From Mucilaginibacter phenanthrenivorans (GTDB taxonomy: Bacteria > Bacteroidota > Bacteroidia > Sphingobacteriales > Sphingobacteriaceae), in contig NZ_JAHVAP010000012.1 of NCBI RefSeq assembly GCF_024721155.1, positions 1 to 64,000 on the forward strand: a DNA stretch of 64,000 bases, read 5' to 3'. Shown here piece by piece: positions 43,831 to 53,112 of the stretch. A program made the translations under genes and the position numbers. Each line of letters begins with the position of its first letter. The stretch's first letter is position 1. The notes below the pieces were generated by a model that had not been told where the DNA came from, ran no database searches, and saw only the letters and a program-made list of their open reading frames with translations.

Positions 43831-45170
43831 TACTGGTTCATTTGTTTTTGAAGGTTTCCGGTAGTATTCTGATAGCTGTACTGTTCCTGTAAAAGCTGTA
43901 TTTTGTGAAGTATGAGGCTTTGCCGGGCCTCGTTTTCGGCATTAACTTCGGTAATGTAATCATGGGCGCTGAGTACGCCATTTTCCAATTGAGCGCTTGC
44001 TGCCTTTTTTACAGATTCGCGCAGCGCGATTATCGCATCATCTGTCTTAAACAGTTCGGTATATTTTTCGATGCCTGCCAGCTGTTGCTTTTGCGAAATC
44101 CTTATGTTAAACAGAAATGTTTCCTTCTGTATATCCAGCGTCGCCCTGTTTATGTTTAGTAACTTCTTTTGGTTTTTTAAGGTATATAAACTGCCCAGGT
44201 TCCAGCTTAATTTTAATCCGCCAATATAATACCAGGCAAAATCATTGCTGAGCTGATTTATGCCGGGGCGACCGTACCCCTCTTGTGCAAAAAACCCAAG
44301 TTTGGGCCGAAGCTGTACTTTCAAAAGCCGCTCCTGCAGGTCGTCCATTTTCTTCTGCTCTTCATAAAACAATAATTCGGGCCTGTTAATATTATCTGAA
44401 ATAAGAGGAACAGGCGGTTTTTCAAGAACTGAATTTTCATTAAGAGGAGTATTAATAAACAAGCTTAGCATATTCAGATAGGCCTTCTTTGTAGCATGTA
44501 GCTCAATCCGCGATTGTTCAGCCTGCAAAAGCTGTGCTGACAACTCATCGACGCTGCTTCTATATGCAGTCCCATTTGCTACCAGGGCCTTTGCCTTATC
44601 TATCCCATTTTGAATATCTTGTTTTAAAAGACTATTTTGTTTTAACTGTTCATCGATTAATACTGATCCAAAGAATAACTGATCAACGCGATCATATAAG
44701 GCATATAATTCAACCTGCAGGTTTTGCTGCTGAATGATCGCGTTTGTTTCGGCAGTTTGTTTTTGATTTTTTATAACTCCGCCATCATAGATCACCTGGT
44801 CTATTTCACCGTAAATCTTATACTGGTCCCTGCTGTACTTTGGCAACGAAAAGCCGGGAATTGGGAGACTAAAAGGGAAACTTGTTACAGTAGACTGGTA
44901 AGTAGCCTGACCGTTTACAGATAGTACAGGCAAATAGCCTTTTGCGGCATTTGAAATTGAATATTCTGCTGTCTTTGAAATCAGGTTAACTTGCTTGATT
45001 AGCGGATAATTATTCTGCGCCAACTGATATGCCTGTTGTATGTTGAGCGTTGTTATCTCCTGCCCATATACTTTAAGGGCCGCTAAAAGCATTACAATCA
45101 CTATTCCGATAATAATAATCATCGCAAGCGCTCTATTTAGCCAGTTAGTTAATTTGCTCGTGTTTGCCAT
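43830..45170 (-). CDS. TolC-family outer membrane efflux protein
   Basis: A 446-aa outer-membrane channel with an N-terminal hydrophobic signal (about 15-35, ending VYGQ), and two repeats of coiled-coil helices and barrel strands (LNIQQAYQLAQNNYPLIKQ opening; repeat start near residue 240). First gene of the six-gene exporter operon. ATG 45170 is used; a TTG at 45173 is the other option. A large imperfect hairpin (45238-45287) lies 68 bases upstream. Confidence 0.9.
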   Translation of the reverse strand: MANTSKLTNWLNRALAMIIIIGIVIVMLLAALKVYGQEITTLNIQQAYQLAQNNYPLIKQVNLISKTAEYSISNAAKGYLPVLSVNGQATYQSTVTSFPFSLPIPGFSLPKYSRDQYKIYGEIDQVIYDGGVIKNQKQTAETNAIIQQQNLQVELYALYDRVDQLFFGSVLIDEQLKQNSLLKQDIQNGIDKAKALVANGTAYRSSVDELSAQLLQAEQSRIELHATKKAYLNMLSLFINTPLNENSVLEKPPVPLISDNINRPELLFYEEQKKMDDLQERLLKVQLRPKLGFFAQEGYGRPGINQLSNDFAWYYIGGLKLSWNLGSLYTLKNQKKLLNINRATLDIQKETFLFNIRISQKQQLAGIEKYTELFKTDDAIIALRESVKKAASAQLENGVLSAHDYITEVNAENEARQSLILHKIQLLQEQYSYQNTTGNLQKQMNQ

Positions 45171-45237
45171 CAATATCGAATTATTTGTTAATCGATGTTT
45201 ACCCTAGCTCAGGCTGTAGGAAGAGGCGCGTTAGGCC

Positions 45238-45287
45238 AAGATTATCCCATCATAAGTTTAGATCAGTATTTATGACGGGATAATCTT
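45238..45287. promoter_or_regulatory. Large inverted repeat upstream of the exporter operon
   Basis: Two 18-base arms (45238-45255 and 45270-45287) pair with a single mismatch around a 14-base loop; the outer 11 bp AAGATTATCCC/GGGATAATCTT are perfect. No T-run follows on the minus strand, so it is more likely an operator or RNA switch than a terminator. Confidence 0.5.
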
Positions 45288-45335
45288 GAACTTTGTTAAA
45301 TCCTAAGGTAACTTACGGTTGAAAAGACCTATCCC

Positions 45336-45716
45336 TCACATCCAAACAGCCGCAAAGCGGTTAAATTCATGCCGCAGCTCATTAAATATTTTTTCCTCGT
45401 CCATGTACTGCTCATGTATCCGCTTGTGTTCGGCGACTATGTTTTCGGAAACAAATGCACCCGTTTTGAGAAGCTCATCCTCGATACTTTTATCATTGAC
45501 ATGAATCTCATGTTTTAACCCATCCAGGTAATTCCCATGGATCAGGAACTGATTTTGAAAATGTTCGATCTTTTCCCGGACTTCCCTGGCAGTATTATCC
45601 GTAGAAATTTCTTCCAGCCGTTCCTGCAGAAAACCCAGTTCCTGCTTATAAAATTCGATACCTCTTAAACAATCGTTGTTCAGGTTCTTAATGTATTTGA
45701 TATTTATCTGACTCAT
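45336..45716 (-). CDS. Helical protein of unknown function (126 aa)
   Basis: I do not recognise the family. The protein is almost entirely helical and charged with heptad-like patterns (ELGFLQERLEEIS; REKIEHFQNQFLIHGNYLDGLKHEI) and ends HEFNRFAAVWM. Several His/Glu residues sit on the helices, but no clear metal motif was assigned. No signal peptide or membrane segment. A one-mismatch/exact pair of FNR-type sites precedes it. It may be co-transcribed with the exporter operon 163 bases downstream. Confidence 0.65.
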   Translation of the reverse strand: MSQINIKYIKNLNNDCLRGIEFYKQELGFLQERLEEISTDNTAREVREKIEHFQNQFLIHGNYLDGLKHEIHVNDKSIEDELLKTGAFVSENIVAEHKRIHEQYMDEEKIFNELRHEFNRFAAVWM

Positions 45717-45723
45717 AATGAAA

Positions 45724-45788
45724 CAATTTTACCATTAAATCCTTGCCTCTTAAATGACAGGGAACATTCAAAAATATGATGATGGTCA
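45724..45788 (-). promoter_or_regulatory. FNR/CRP-type promoter of the 126-aa gene
   Basis: An exact TGATGATGGTCA (45777-45788) and a one-mismatch TGACAGGGAACA (45755-45766) are 22 bp apart. A -7-like TAAAATTG (45724-45731) is 33 and 55 bp away. The leader would be only a few bases long, which weakens the -7 assignment. Confidence 0.5.
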
Positions 45789-45873
45789 TGTTGTAAAATT
45801 GTGTCAAGGATGATAGGGTTTACGGCTAAACAGTATGTTCGCTATTCATTATTTTTTCGATTATCTGCGTTAA

Positions 45874-45938
45874 TGATCTTTATCATTTTTTATTACTGAT
45901 CTCATCATTTTCTTGCCCTGCCGGCAAGCCTATTTTTG
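45874..45938 (+). promoter_or_regulatory. FNR/CRP-type promoter of the phosphoketolase operon
   Basis: TGATCTTTATCA (45874-45885) is centred 55 bp upstream of a perfect -7 box TATTTTTG (45931-45938). A degenerate partner at 45896-45907 sits at the expected 22-bp spacing. Confidence 0.65.
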
Positions 45939-46004
45939 TTCAAATCATTAAAATCAACGAGGTCCGGAGTTACTGAACGCTAATAAACACTAACCATTAT
46001 AATT

Positions 46005-48416
46005 ATGGAAACAGCATTGATTGCAACTGAAACTGAAGTCATATCGCCCGAATTGCTTGAAAAAATGGACGCTTATTGGCGCGCGGCAAACTACCTGTCG
46101 GTAGGGCAGCTTTACCTGCGGTATAACCCCTTACTAAAGGAACCCTTGAAATTGGAGCATGTCAAAAACATGCTGCTTGGCCACTGGGGAACAACACCGG
46201 GACAGAACTTTATCTACACGCATCTAAACAGGATCATTAATAAATTTGATCTGAATATGATCTATGTTTCCGGCCCGGGGCATGGAGGGCCGGCAGTTGT
46301 CGGCAGCACTTACCTGGAAGGTACTTATACGGAAGTTTATCCTGATATTACACAGGATGAGGATGGGCTAAGGAAACTGTTCACCCAGTTCTCACATCCG
46401 GGCGGCATTTCCAGCCATGCTTCACCACAAACACCCGGCTCTATTCATGAAGGAGGCGAACTGGGTTATTCATTGAGCCATTCGTTTGGCGCAGTGCTGG
46501 ATAATCCTGATTTAATTGTAGCCTGTGTAGTTGGCGACGGTGAAGCCGAAACCGGGCCTTTAGCTACCGCATGGCATTCCAATAAATTTTTGAACCCGCT
46601 TACCGATGGAACGGTATTGCCGATCCTGCACCTAAATGGCTATAAGATTTCAAATCCCACCGTTTTGGCACGGATCAGTCACCAGGAGTTGGAGCAGCTA
46701 TTTCGAGGTTATGGCTGGAACCCTATTTTCGTAGAGGGTGATGAACCCGAACAAATGCACCGGGACATGGCTGTTGCACTGGATTATGCGATTGACCGGA
46801 TCAAACAGGTAAAGTACGATGCTGAGCACCTTAGCGGGACTCGCCCACACTGGCCGATGATCGTCCTCAGGTCCCCTAAAGGCTGGACTGGGCCTAAAGA
46901 AGTTGACGGTTACAAGATTGAGGGAAATTTCAGGTCGCACCAGATACCGCTGGCTGTTTCTGCAACTACACCGCCGGAACATTTGCAAATGCTGGAAAAC
47001 TGGATGAAAAGCTACAAACCCGAAGAGCTTTTTGATGAAAAGGGGAAATTCAAAGCGGAATTGGCAGAACTGGCTCCCAGGGGAGAAAGACGAATGGGTG
47101 CAAATCCTCATACCAACGGCGGCCAGTTATTACACGATCTGCGAATGCCCGATTTTCGAAATTATGCAGTCACTGTTCCCTTTCGCGGTGCGGGGGGTGA
47201 AGGCGACACTTATACATGCGGTCGTTTTCTGCGCGACGTGATCAAGGAAAACCGCGAAAAGCGAAATTTCAGAATCTTCGGGCCTGATGAAACAGTATCA
47301 AACCGGCTGGACCTTGTATTTGAAGCGACTAACCGGCAATGGAACGCCCCTGTCGATCCGCATGACGAATTTCTTTCTACTGATGGTAGCGTTATGGAGA
47401 TGCTGAGCGAACATCAGTGTGAAGGTTGGCTGGAGGGTTACCTGCTGACCGGCAGGCACGGCTTGTTTAACTGTTACGAAGCCTTTATCCATATTATCGA
47501 TTCCATGTTTAACCAACATGCCAAATGGTTAAAGGCGAGCAAGGAACTTCCCTGGCGGCGAAATATCGCCTCTTTAAATATTTTACTGACTTCTACCGTC
47601 TGGCGGCAGGATCACAACGGGTTTACCCACCAGGACCCCGGATTTATTGACCATGTAGTGAACAAAAAGGCCGGGATTGTAAGGGTTTACCTTCCACCGG
47701 ATGCCAATTGCCTGTTATCGGTAACTGATCATTGCCTGCGCAGCTACCATTATGTAAATGTAATTGTCGCCGGAAAGCACCCTGCACCGCAATGGTTGAG
47801 TATGGATGAAGCGATAGCGCACTGTACCCGCGGCATTGGGATTTGGGACTGGGCCAGCAATGACCAGGATTGCGAGCCGGATGTGGTTATGGCCTGTAGT
47901 GGAGACGTACCCACGCTTGAAACACTTGCCGCAGTGACCATATTGCGGGAGCATTTACCCGAACTCAAGATCAGGGTGGTTAATGTTGTGGATCTGTTTA
48001 AACTCGAAAAAAACACGGAACATACCCATGGCTTGTGCGACAAGGATTTCGATGCTTTGTTTACAACCGATAAACCTGTGATCTTCGCGTTTCACGGATA
48101 CCCATGGCTGGTACACCGCTTAACCTATAATCGTGCAAATAACACGAACATGCATGTACGTGGCTATAAGGAAGAAGGAACAATTACAACTTCTTTTGAT
48201 ATGACCGTGCTGAATGAAATGGACCGGTTCCACCTGGTTATGGATGTGATCGATCGCCTGCCGCAAACCGGCAGCAAGGGAGTTTATCTTAAACAACAGC
48301 TGACGGATAAACTAACCGAACACAAACAATATATCAAAGCCAATGGTAAGGATATGCCCGAAATACTGAACTGGAAATGGGAGAGTAAACTAAAGGATGA
48401 GGACAGGCCAAGCTAA
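46005..48416 (+). CDS. xfp: Xylulose-5-phosphate/fructose-6-phosphate phosphoketolase
   Basis: An 803-aa thiamine-diphosphate enzyme splitting xylulose 5-P or fructose 6-P with phosphate into acetyl-P and a shorter sugar phosphate. Seen: GPGHGGPA, the ThDP/Mg motif GDGEAETGP (about 178-186), the SHASPQTPGSIHEGGELGYSL segment, RRNIASLNILLTSTVWRQDHNGFTHQDPG and the C-terminal HGYPWLVHRLTYNR. Length is exactly typical. It gives acetyl-P without NADH formation. First gene of an operon with a universal stress protein and a Mg-type P-ATPase. Confidence 0.96.
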   Translation: METALIATETEVISPELLEKMDAYWRAANYLSVGQLYLRYNPLLKEPLKLEHVKNMLLGHWGTTPGQNFIYTHLNRIINKFDLNMIYVSGPGHGGPAVVGSTYLEGTYTEVYPDITQDEDGLRKLFTQFSHPGGISSHASPQTPGSIHEGGELGYSLSHSFGAVLDNPDLIVACVVGDGEAETGPLATAWHSNKFLNPLTDGTVLPILHLNGYKISNPTVLARISHQELEQLFRGYGWNPIFVEGDEPEQMHRDMAVALDYAIDRIKQVKYDAEHLSGTRPHWPMIVLRSPKGWTGPKEVDGYKIEGNFRSHQIPLAVSATTPPEHLQMLENWMKSYKPEELFDEKGKFKAELAELAPRGERRMGANPHTNGGQLLHDLRMPDFRNYAVTVPFRGAGGEGDTYTCGRFLRDVIKENREKRNFRIFGPDETVSNRLDLVFEATNRQWNAPVDPHDEFLSTDGSVMEMLSEHQCEGWLEGYLLTGRHGLFNCYEAFIHIIDSMFNQHAKWLKASKELPWRRNIASLNILLTSTVWRQDHNGFTHQDPGFIDHVVNKKAGIVRVYLPPDANCLLSVTDHCLRSYHYVNVIVAGKHPAPQWLSMDEAIAHCTRGIGIWDWASNDQDCEPDVVMACSGDVPTLETLAAVTILREHLPELKIRVVNVVDLFKLEKNTEHTHGLCDKDFDALFTTDKPVIFAFHGYPWLVHRLTYNRANNTNMHVRGYKEEGTITTSFDMTVLNEMDRFHLVMDVIDRLPQTGSKGVYLKQQLTDKLTEHKQYIKANGKDMPEILNWKWESKLKDEDRPS

Positions 48417-48465
48417 CAACTGTTGAGCAATTTCCAGGCTTTACTATGAATTTAATCCTTAGTCG

Positions 48466-49287
48466 ATGAAAACGATACTTGTTATTAACGACAACTCTGC
48501 CGGGGTAGTCAACGCTGCGAAACTTGCGTTTTTTATTGCCCAGGAAACGCATGCGAATATCGTGTTGGCGAATACCTTTAAGCTAAATAATCCTTTTGCT
48601 GAAAAAGCGATTGCAGGAAATACCGCCAGCGGGCAAGACGACCTGTTGATGACCAACCTGGGCGAATATTTAGACGCTTTGAACGACAGGCCGAATGATT
48701 TTGAGCCAGCAATCGATGAGATGGATACTTCCGCCATGGATGTCCATCAACTGGCACAAATGATCAATCAACGGGATATCTGGATGATAGTGAAAGGAGC
48801 GGCAGAGCCGTTATCATCAGAGTCCTATATAAATTTTAACACCCTACTTACCCGGGTAAGATGCCCCCTGCTCCTTGTCCCGGAAACATGGTCGTTAAAA
48901 AACATAGAACGCCTTGTATACCTTGCCGACCTGCCATATTGCCGTTTGCAAATTGTACGATACCTGGCCGGGCTGGCAAAATTATGGCATGCGGACCTGT
49001 CCATTGCCCACCTTTCTAAAGAGGAGCTGGTGGGTATGGATAAAGATTTTGACGATGAAGTCCCCGATGATGAAATCCGCAATAAGGTAAGTTATGATCA
49101 GCTCTTTTTTAATAATATACCGGAAGGGAATTTAAACACTGCGGTTGATGTGTTGATCAATGGAATGCATAATGATTTCCTGGTTATGGCTCAACATCAT
49201 TTTCGTTGCATGGGCCTTGTGGGGCCATATGTAGCAGGCGGCTTGCCACCGCATATTACTGTCCCTTTACTCATTTTCCCATCTTAA
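48466..49287 (+). CDS. Universal stress protein, tandem UspA domains
   Basis: A 273-aa protein with two UspA-like halves (about 1-145 and 148-273). The first strand MKTILVINDNSAG and the CPLLLVPE strand mark domain 1. The Gx2Gx9G(S/T) ATP-binding motif is absent in both halves (domain 1 has IVKGAAEPLSSESYINFN, domain 2 MAQHHFRCMGLVGPYVAGG), so it is likely a non-ATP-binding USP. It lies 49 bases after xfp and 13 before the P-type ATPase, one operon. Confidence 0.85.
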   Translation: MKTILVINDNSAGVVNAAKLAFFIAQETHANIVLANTFKLNNPFAEKAIAGNTASGQDDLLMTNLGEYLDALNDRPNDFEPAIDEMDTSAMDVHQLAQMINQRDIWMIVKGAAEPLSSESYINFNTLLTRVRCPLLLVPETWSLKNIERLVYLADLPYCRLQIVRYLAGLAKLWHADLSIAHLSKEELVGMDKDFDDEVPDDEIRNKVSYDQLFFNNIPEGNLNTAVDVLINGMHNDFLVMAQHHFRCMGLVGPYVAGGLPPHITVPLLIFPS

Positions 49288-49300
49288 CAAATTTTGTTTC

Positions 49301-51853
49301 ATGTCAAAAAGCGAAGGCGCTATCGATACCAGTTTTTGGCAATTCAGCAAAGAGCAGGCTCTTCTGCATTTGTCAGCAAGTGAGGATGGCCTTAGCAACA
49401 AGGACGCCGCAAAAAGAATAAAAGAATACGGGCCGAATAAGATAAGGACGAACGCGAATAATTCGGCTATTCTTCTATTCCTGTCACAATTTAAAAGCCC
49501 GGTAACCATCCTGCTGATCGCAGCAGCCCTGTTGTCGGCTGGTTTGGGTGACGTGGCCGATACAGCCATTATTTTAACAATCGTACTGATCAGCAGCATG
49601 CTGGGTTTCTGGCAGGAAAGAGGCGCAGCAAACGCAGTAGCCGAATTGTTAAAAATGGTATCGTTGCATTGTTCCATACTCCGCGACGGGAAAGCGCAGG
49701 AATTACCGCTGGATGCTGTAGTGCCGGGCGATATTGTGCTCCTGTCGGCAGGCGATGTCATCCCAGCCGATAGCCTGATCCTGGAATCGCATGAACTTTT
49801 CGTTGATGAGGCCGCTTTTACGGGCGAAACCTACCCTGTAGAAAAAGATGCAGGTGTTTTGCCGGCTGACACACCTTTGGCCAAAAGGACCAATGCGCTC
49901 TTTATGGGCAGCCACGTAATAAGTGGGAAAGCCAGCGTATTGGTGGTAAAAACTGGCCTTGAATCCCAGTTTGGGAAAATCTCGGCTGGCCTGCAGACCA
50001 AAGCGCCGGAAACCGATTTTGAAAGGGGTATCCGCAAATTCGGCTACATGCTGATGGAGATCACACTGGTGCTGGTGCTCGTCATATTCGCGATCAATGT
50101 GTTCCTTCACAAACCCGTGCTGGATTCTTTTTTGTTTTCCCTGGCGCTGGCTGTGGGATTAACGCCCCAATTGCTGCCTGCCATTATCAGCGTCAACCTT
50201 GCCACCGGGGCCCGACGGATGGCTAAACAGCAAGTGATCGTCAAACGTTTATCTTCTATCCAAAACTTTGGCAGCATGGATATCCTATGTTCAGACAAAA
50301 CCGGCACGATCACCGCGGGTGAGGTCAACCTGAAGGATACGCTCGATAGCAGCGGGCAGCACAGCGACAAAGTATTGCAATACGCCTGGCTGAATGCTTT
50401 GCTGCAGCAGGGCTTCCACAACCCGATCGATGCGGCAATCTGCCTAGGGTATAAAGGAGCAAAGCCCGCCTATACGGTTCAGACTGAGATCCCCTATGAT
50501 TTTATCCGAAAAAGACTAACCATACAAGTAAAAAACGCGAAAGAGAACTTTGCCATTACCAAAGGCGCGCTGACCGTCATCCTAAAAATTTGCAGCCAGG
50601 TTGAAGGCCGTGATGGAAAGCTAAGTGATATAACCGCTCACAAAGCCGGCCTGCTGAAACAATACGAAGCATTAAGCGAGGCCGGCTTCCGAACTTTAGG
50701 TGTGGCTTATAAGTCCGCCAGCTCTGCTAAAGATTTTACCAGGGAAGATGAAAAGGACATGGTTTTCCTTGGCTTCATTACCTTGTTTGACCCGCCAAAG
50801 GCCGGAGTGGCTGCTACGCTGGTCAAACTGAATAACCTTGGTGTCAAACTCAAGATCATCACGGGCGACAATTCACTGGTAGCGAAAAGCCTGGCGCTTC
50901 AGATCGGTATCGCCAAACCTGTTATTTTAACCGGTTCAGCAATACAAAAAATGAGCAACGCCGCTTTGATGCACCAGGCGCCGCTGACCGACATTTTTGC
51001 GGAGGTGGAGCCGAATCAAAAGGAACGCATCATTATCATTTTGAAAAAAGCTGGGCATGTCGTCGGCTTTATGGGCGACGGGATCAATGATGCGCCCGCA
51101 TTGCATACAGCAGATGTTGGCATATCTGTAGATACTGCAGTGGACGTAGCCAAGGAAGCGGCTGATATCGTGCTCTTGAGCCGCGATCTGGATGTTCTGA
51201 TCGACGGAATAATTGAAGGCCGCAAAACGTTTGCCAATACCATGAAATACATTTTTATGGCCACAAGCGCCAATTTCGGCAATATGTTCAGCATGGCCGG
51301 GGCATCTCTTTTTCTTCCATTTTTACCTTTGCTGCCTAAGCAAATATTACTAACCAATCTTTTGACCGACTTCCCGGAAATGGCTATAGCAACAGACAAA
51401 GTGGATGCCATAAATATTCAGTCGCCTCAACATTGGGACCTGCATTTTATAAAACGTTTCATGATCATCTTCGGCTTATTAAGCTCCGTATTTGACTATC
51501 TTACTTTTGGCGTTTTATTATTTGTATTTCATGCCAATGAAAAGATTTTTCAAACCGGCTGGTTTATGGAGTCGGTTATCTCTGCCACATTAATTGTACT
51601 GGTTGTAAGAACCAGGCTGCCCTTTTTCAAAAGCTTGCCCGGCAAATATCTTTCTATCGCAACTGTAATGGTTTTATTGTTGGTATTGACTTTGCCTGCT
51701 ACGCCCGTGTGCACATGGTTTGGCTTTTCAAGGGTGCCGGGTGCCTATTTCGGATGGATGCTGCTGATAGTTATAACTTACATGATAACAGCTGAACTGG
51801 CTAAGCAGTGGTTTTACAAGCGGATCATTAGTTTAAAGGCCCTAAGGCGGTAA
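49301..51853 (+). CDS. Mg-type P-type ATPase (MgtA/MgtB-like)
   Basis: An 850-aa P3B-like ATPase. Actuator loop TGETYPVEK, phosphorylation site CSDKTGTITAGE (Asp near residue 332), nucleotide-binding KGA and hinge GDGINDAPAL are intact. Ten hydrophobic helices are expected. The FQ/WQERGAANAVAELLKMV stretch and short N-terminus are typical of MgtA. It would import Mg at the cost of ATP, possibly to stabilise ribosomes and ATP under energy stress. Third gene of the xfp operon. Confidence 0.88.
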   Translation: MSKSEGAIDTSFWQFSKEQALLHLSASEDGLSNKDAAKRIKEYGPNKIRTNANNSAILLFLSQFKSPVTILLIAAALLSAGLGDVADTAIILTIVLISSMLGFWQERGAANAVAELLKMVSLHCSILRDGKAQELPLDAVVPGDIVLLSAGDVIPADSLILESHELFVDEAAFTGETYPVEKDAGVLPADTPLAKRTNALFMGSHVISGKASVLVVKTGLESQFGKISAGLQTKAPETDFERGIRKFGYMLMEITLVLVLVIFAINVFLHKPVLDSFLFSLALAVGLTPQLLPAIISVNLATGARRMAKQQVIVKRLSSIQNFGSMDILCSDKTGTITAGEVNLKDTLDSSGQHSDKVLQYAWLNALLQQGFHNPIDAAICLGYKGAKPAYTVQTEIPYDFIRKRLTIQVKNAKENFAITKGALTVILKICSQVEGRDGKLSDITAHKAGLLKQYEALSEAGFRTLGVAYKSASSAKDFTREDEKDMVFLGFITLFDPPKAGVAATLVKLNNLGVKLKIITGDNSLVAKSLALQIGIAKPVILTGSAIQKMSNAALMHQAPLTDIFAEVEPNQKERIIIILKKAGHVVGFMGDGINDAPALHTADVGISVDTAVDVAKEAADIVLLSRDLDVLIDGIIEGRKTFANTMKYIFMATSANFGNMFSMAGASLFLPFLPLLPKQILLTNLLTDFPEMAIATDKVDAINIQSPQHWDLHFIKRFMIIFGLLSSVFDYLTFGVLLFVFHANEKIFQTGWFMESVISATLIVLVVRTRLPFFKSLPGKYLSIATVMVLLLVLTLPATPVCTWFGFSRVPGAYFGWMLLIVITYMITAELAKQWFYKRIISLKALRR

Positions 51854-51894
51854 AGTTCAATTATTATCATGACCGAAAGGGGATCCTGGCTGCC

Positions 51895-51959
51895 TGATGG
51901 CGATCATGGAATATCATGATGACGGTCATATTTTCTCCCGGCTAATTGGTTTTATTTTG
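51895..51959 (+). promoter_or_regulatory. Paired exact FNR/CRP-type sites upstream of a USP gene
   Basis: TGATGGCGATCA (51895-51906) and TGATGACGGTCA (51917-51928), centres 22 bp apart, lie 55 and 33 bp from a -7-like TTATTTTG (51952-51959). One of the cleanest modules in the window. Confidence 0.75.
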
Positions 51960-51989
51960 ATTAGTTATTAAACCTTTAATGTTACGACC

Positions 51990-52862
51990 ATGAAAAAAAT
52001 TCTTGTGCTCACCAATTTGGGTGATTTAGCCAGTCACGCAGCCCTTTCCGCAATACCCCTTTCCGCTAAACTTAACACCAATATACTGCTCCTTCATTCC
52101 TGGGTGACACAAACTGCGCTTGTAGAATACCCAAATAGTTCATGGGGCATTGACACCTTGCTTTATGGCGAACGATGTAAAGATAAACTGGAGCTGCTTA
52201 CGGAACACCTGCAGGCCGAAGTAGACGATCTTCCCGATGGTGTACACCACCCGTCAATTGACTGGCAGCAGGAAGATGGCAGTGTAGACCATTGTGCATC
52301 TGCCCGCTTAAAAAAGGGAGATATAGAGCTTATCATTATGGGATCGCCTGCGGGTAGTTCGCTTGATCATTTAATTTTAGGCAGCGACACCGCGCTTGTG
52401 ATTAATAAGGCGGATCGCCCCGTTTTGGTTGTTCCAGCCGAACGCGGACTGGAAGAGCTAACCAAAGTTACCTTCGCCAGTGATTTTAGCGATGGGGATA
52501 TAGCGGCTGTGCACTACCTTACCCGCCTTGGCCGAAAGTTTAATTTCCATCTCGAAATTGTCCACGTAGTGGTGTTCGGGCAGGATGACAGCGAAGCGAT
52601 TGAACGAAGAAAAAGCTTCGAGCGGCATGTGGCCAAATTTCATTACCCAAACATTAGTTATGAAAACATTTACGGTAAGAATGTGATAGAACGGCTGCAA
52701 CGCCTGTGCAGGGAAAATGGCTCCGACCTGCTGGTACTTTCTCATGATCACCGCAGTTTCTGGAACCGCCTGTTTAAAAGTACCCATAGCAGCGAGGCAT
52801 TGAAAAGTCAGGAACTTCCTGTGCTTATTATCCCGGCATCATTGGATATCATCAATATTTAA
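51990..52862 (+). CDS. Universal stress protein, tandem UspA domains
   Basis: A 290-aa USP. Domain 1 (about 1-150) carries the ATP motif G-S-P-A-G-then-GS in MGSPAGSSLDHLILGSDTAL, so it should bind ATP. Domain 2 (about 155-290; KVTFASDFSDGDIAAVHYL) ends VLSHDHRSFWNRLFKSTHSSEAL, a degenerate version. It is transcribed alone from a paired FNR-type promoter and ends at a strong terminator. Confidence 0.88.
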   Translation: MKKILVLTNLGDLASHAALSAIPLSAKLNTNILLLHSWVTQTALVEYPNSSWGIDTLLYGERCKDKLELLTEHLQAEVDDLPDGVHHPSIDWQQEDGSVDHCASARLKKGDIELIIMGSPAGSSLDHLILGSDTALVINKADRPVLVVPAERGLEELTKVTFASDFSDGDIAAVHYLTRLGRKFNFHLEIVHVVVFGQDDSEAIERRKSFERHVAKFHYPNISYENIYGKNVIERLQRLCRENGSDLLVLSHDHRSFWNRLFKSTHSSEALKSQELPVLIIPASLDIINI

Positions 52863-53026
52863 TGATTCAAAAAGGTATTGAGGGCATAACTGTAAATCGC
52901 AATTGCTAACATCTATTATTGATTTGCCTGACTTTAATTCTATAAGATCCGATGAATTAAAATAATTTCAATTCAGAGAGACTTGATAACCTCCCTCCCT
53001 GCAAGCTATGGAAAATGGATATACTT

Positions 53027-53056
53027 AACGGAACCGGAAACTGGTTCCGTTTTTTG
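53027..53056 (+). terminator. Rho-independent terminator
   Basis: AACGGAACC (53027-53035) pairs with GGTTCCGTT (53043-53051) over a 7-base loop, followed by T residues. It ends the USP transcript; the remaining gap to the convergent P-ATPase gene is featureless. Confidence 0.85.
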
Positions 53057-53112
53057 TTGTTGATTTATATTGGTCCGCCGCATTATACCCGTTAAATTAA
53101 CTGCCCTGCGGA

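Noticed and set aside
48466..49287. This USP as a promoter-controlled independent gene
   Set aside because: No regulator site or -7 box in the 49-base gap after xfp; operon membership explains it better.
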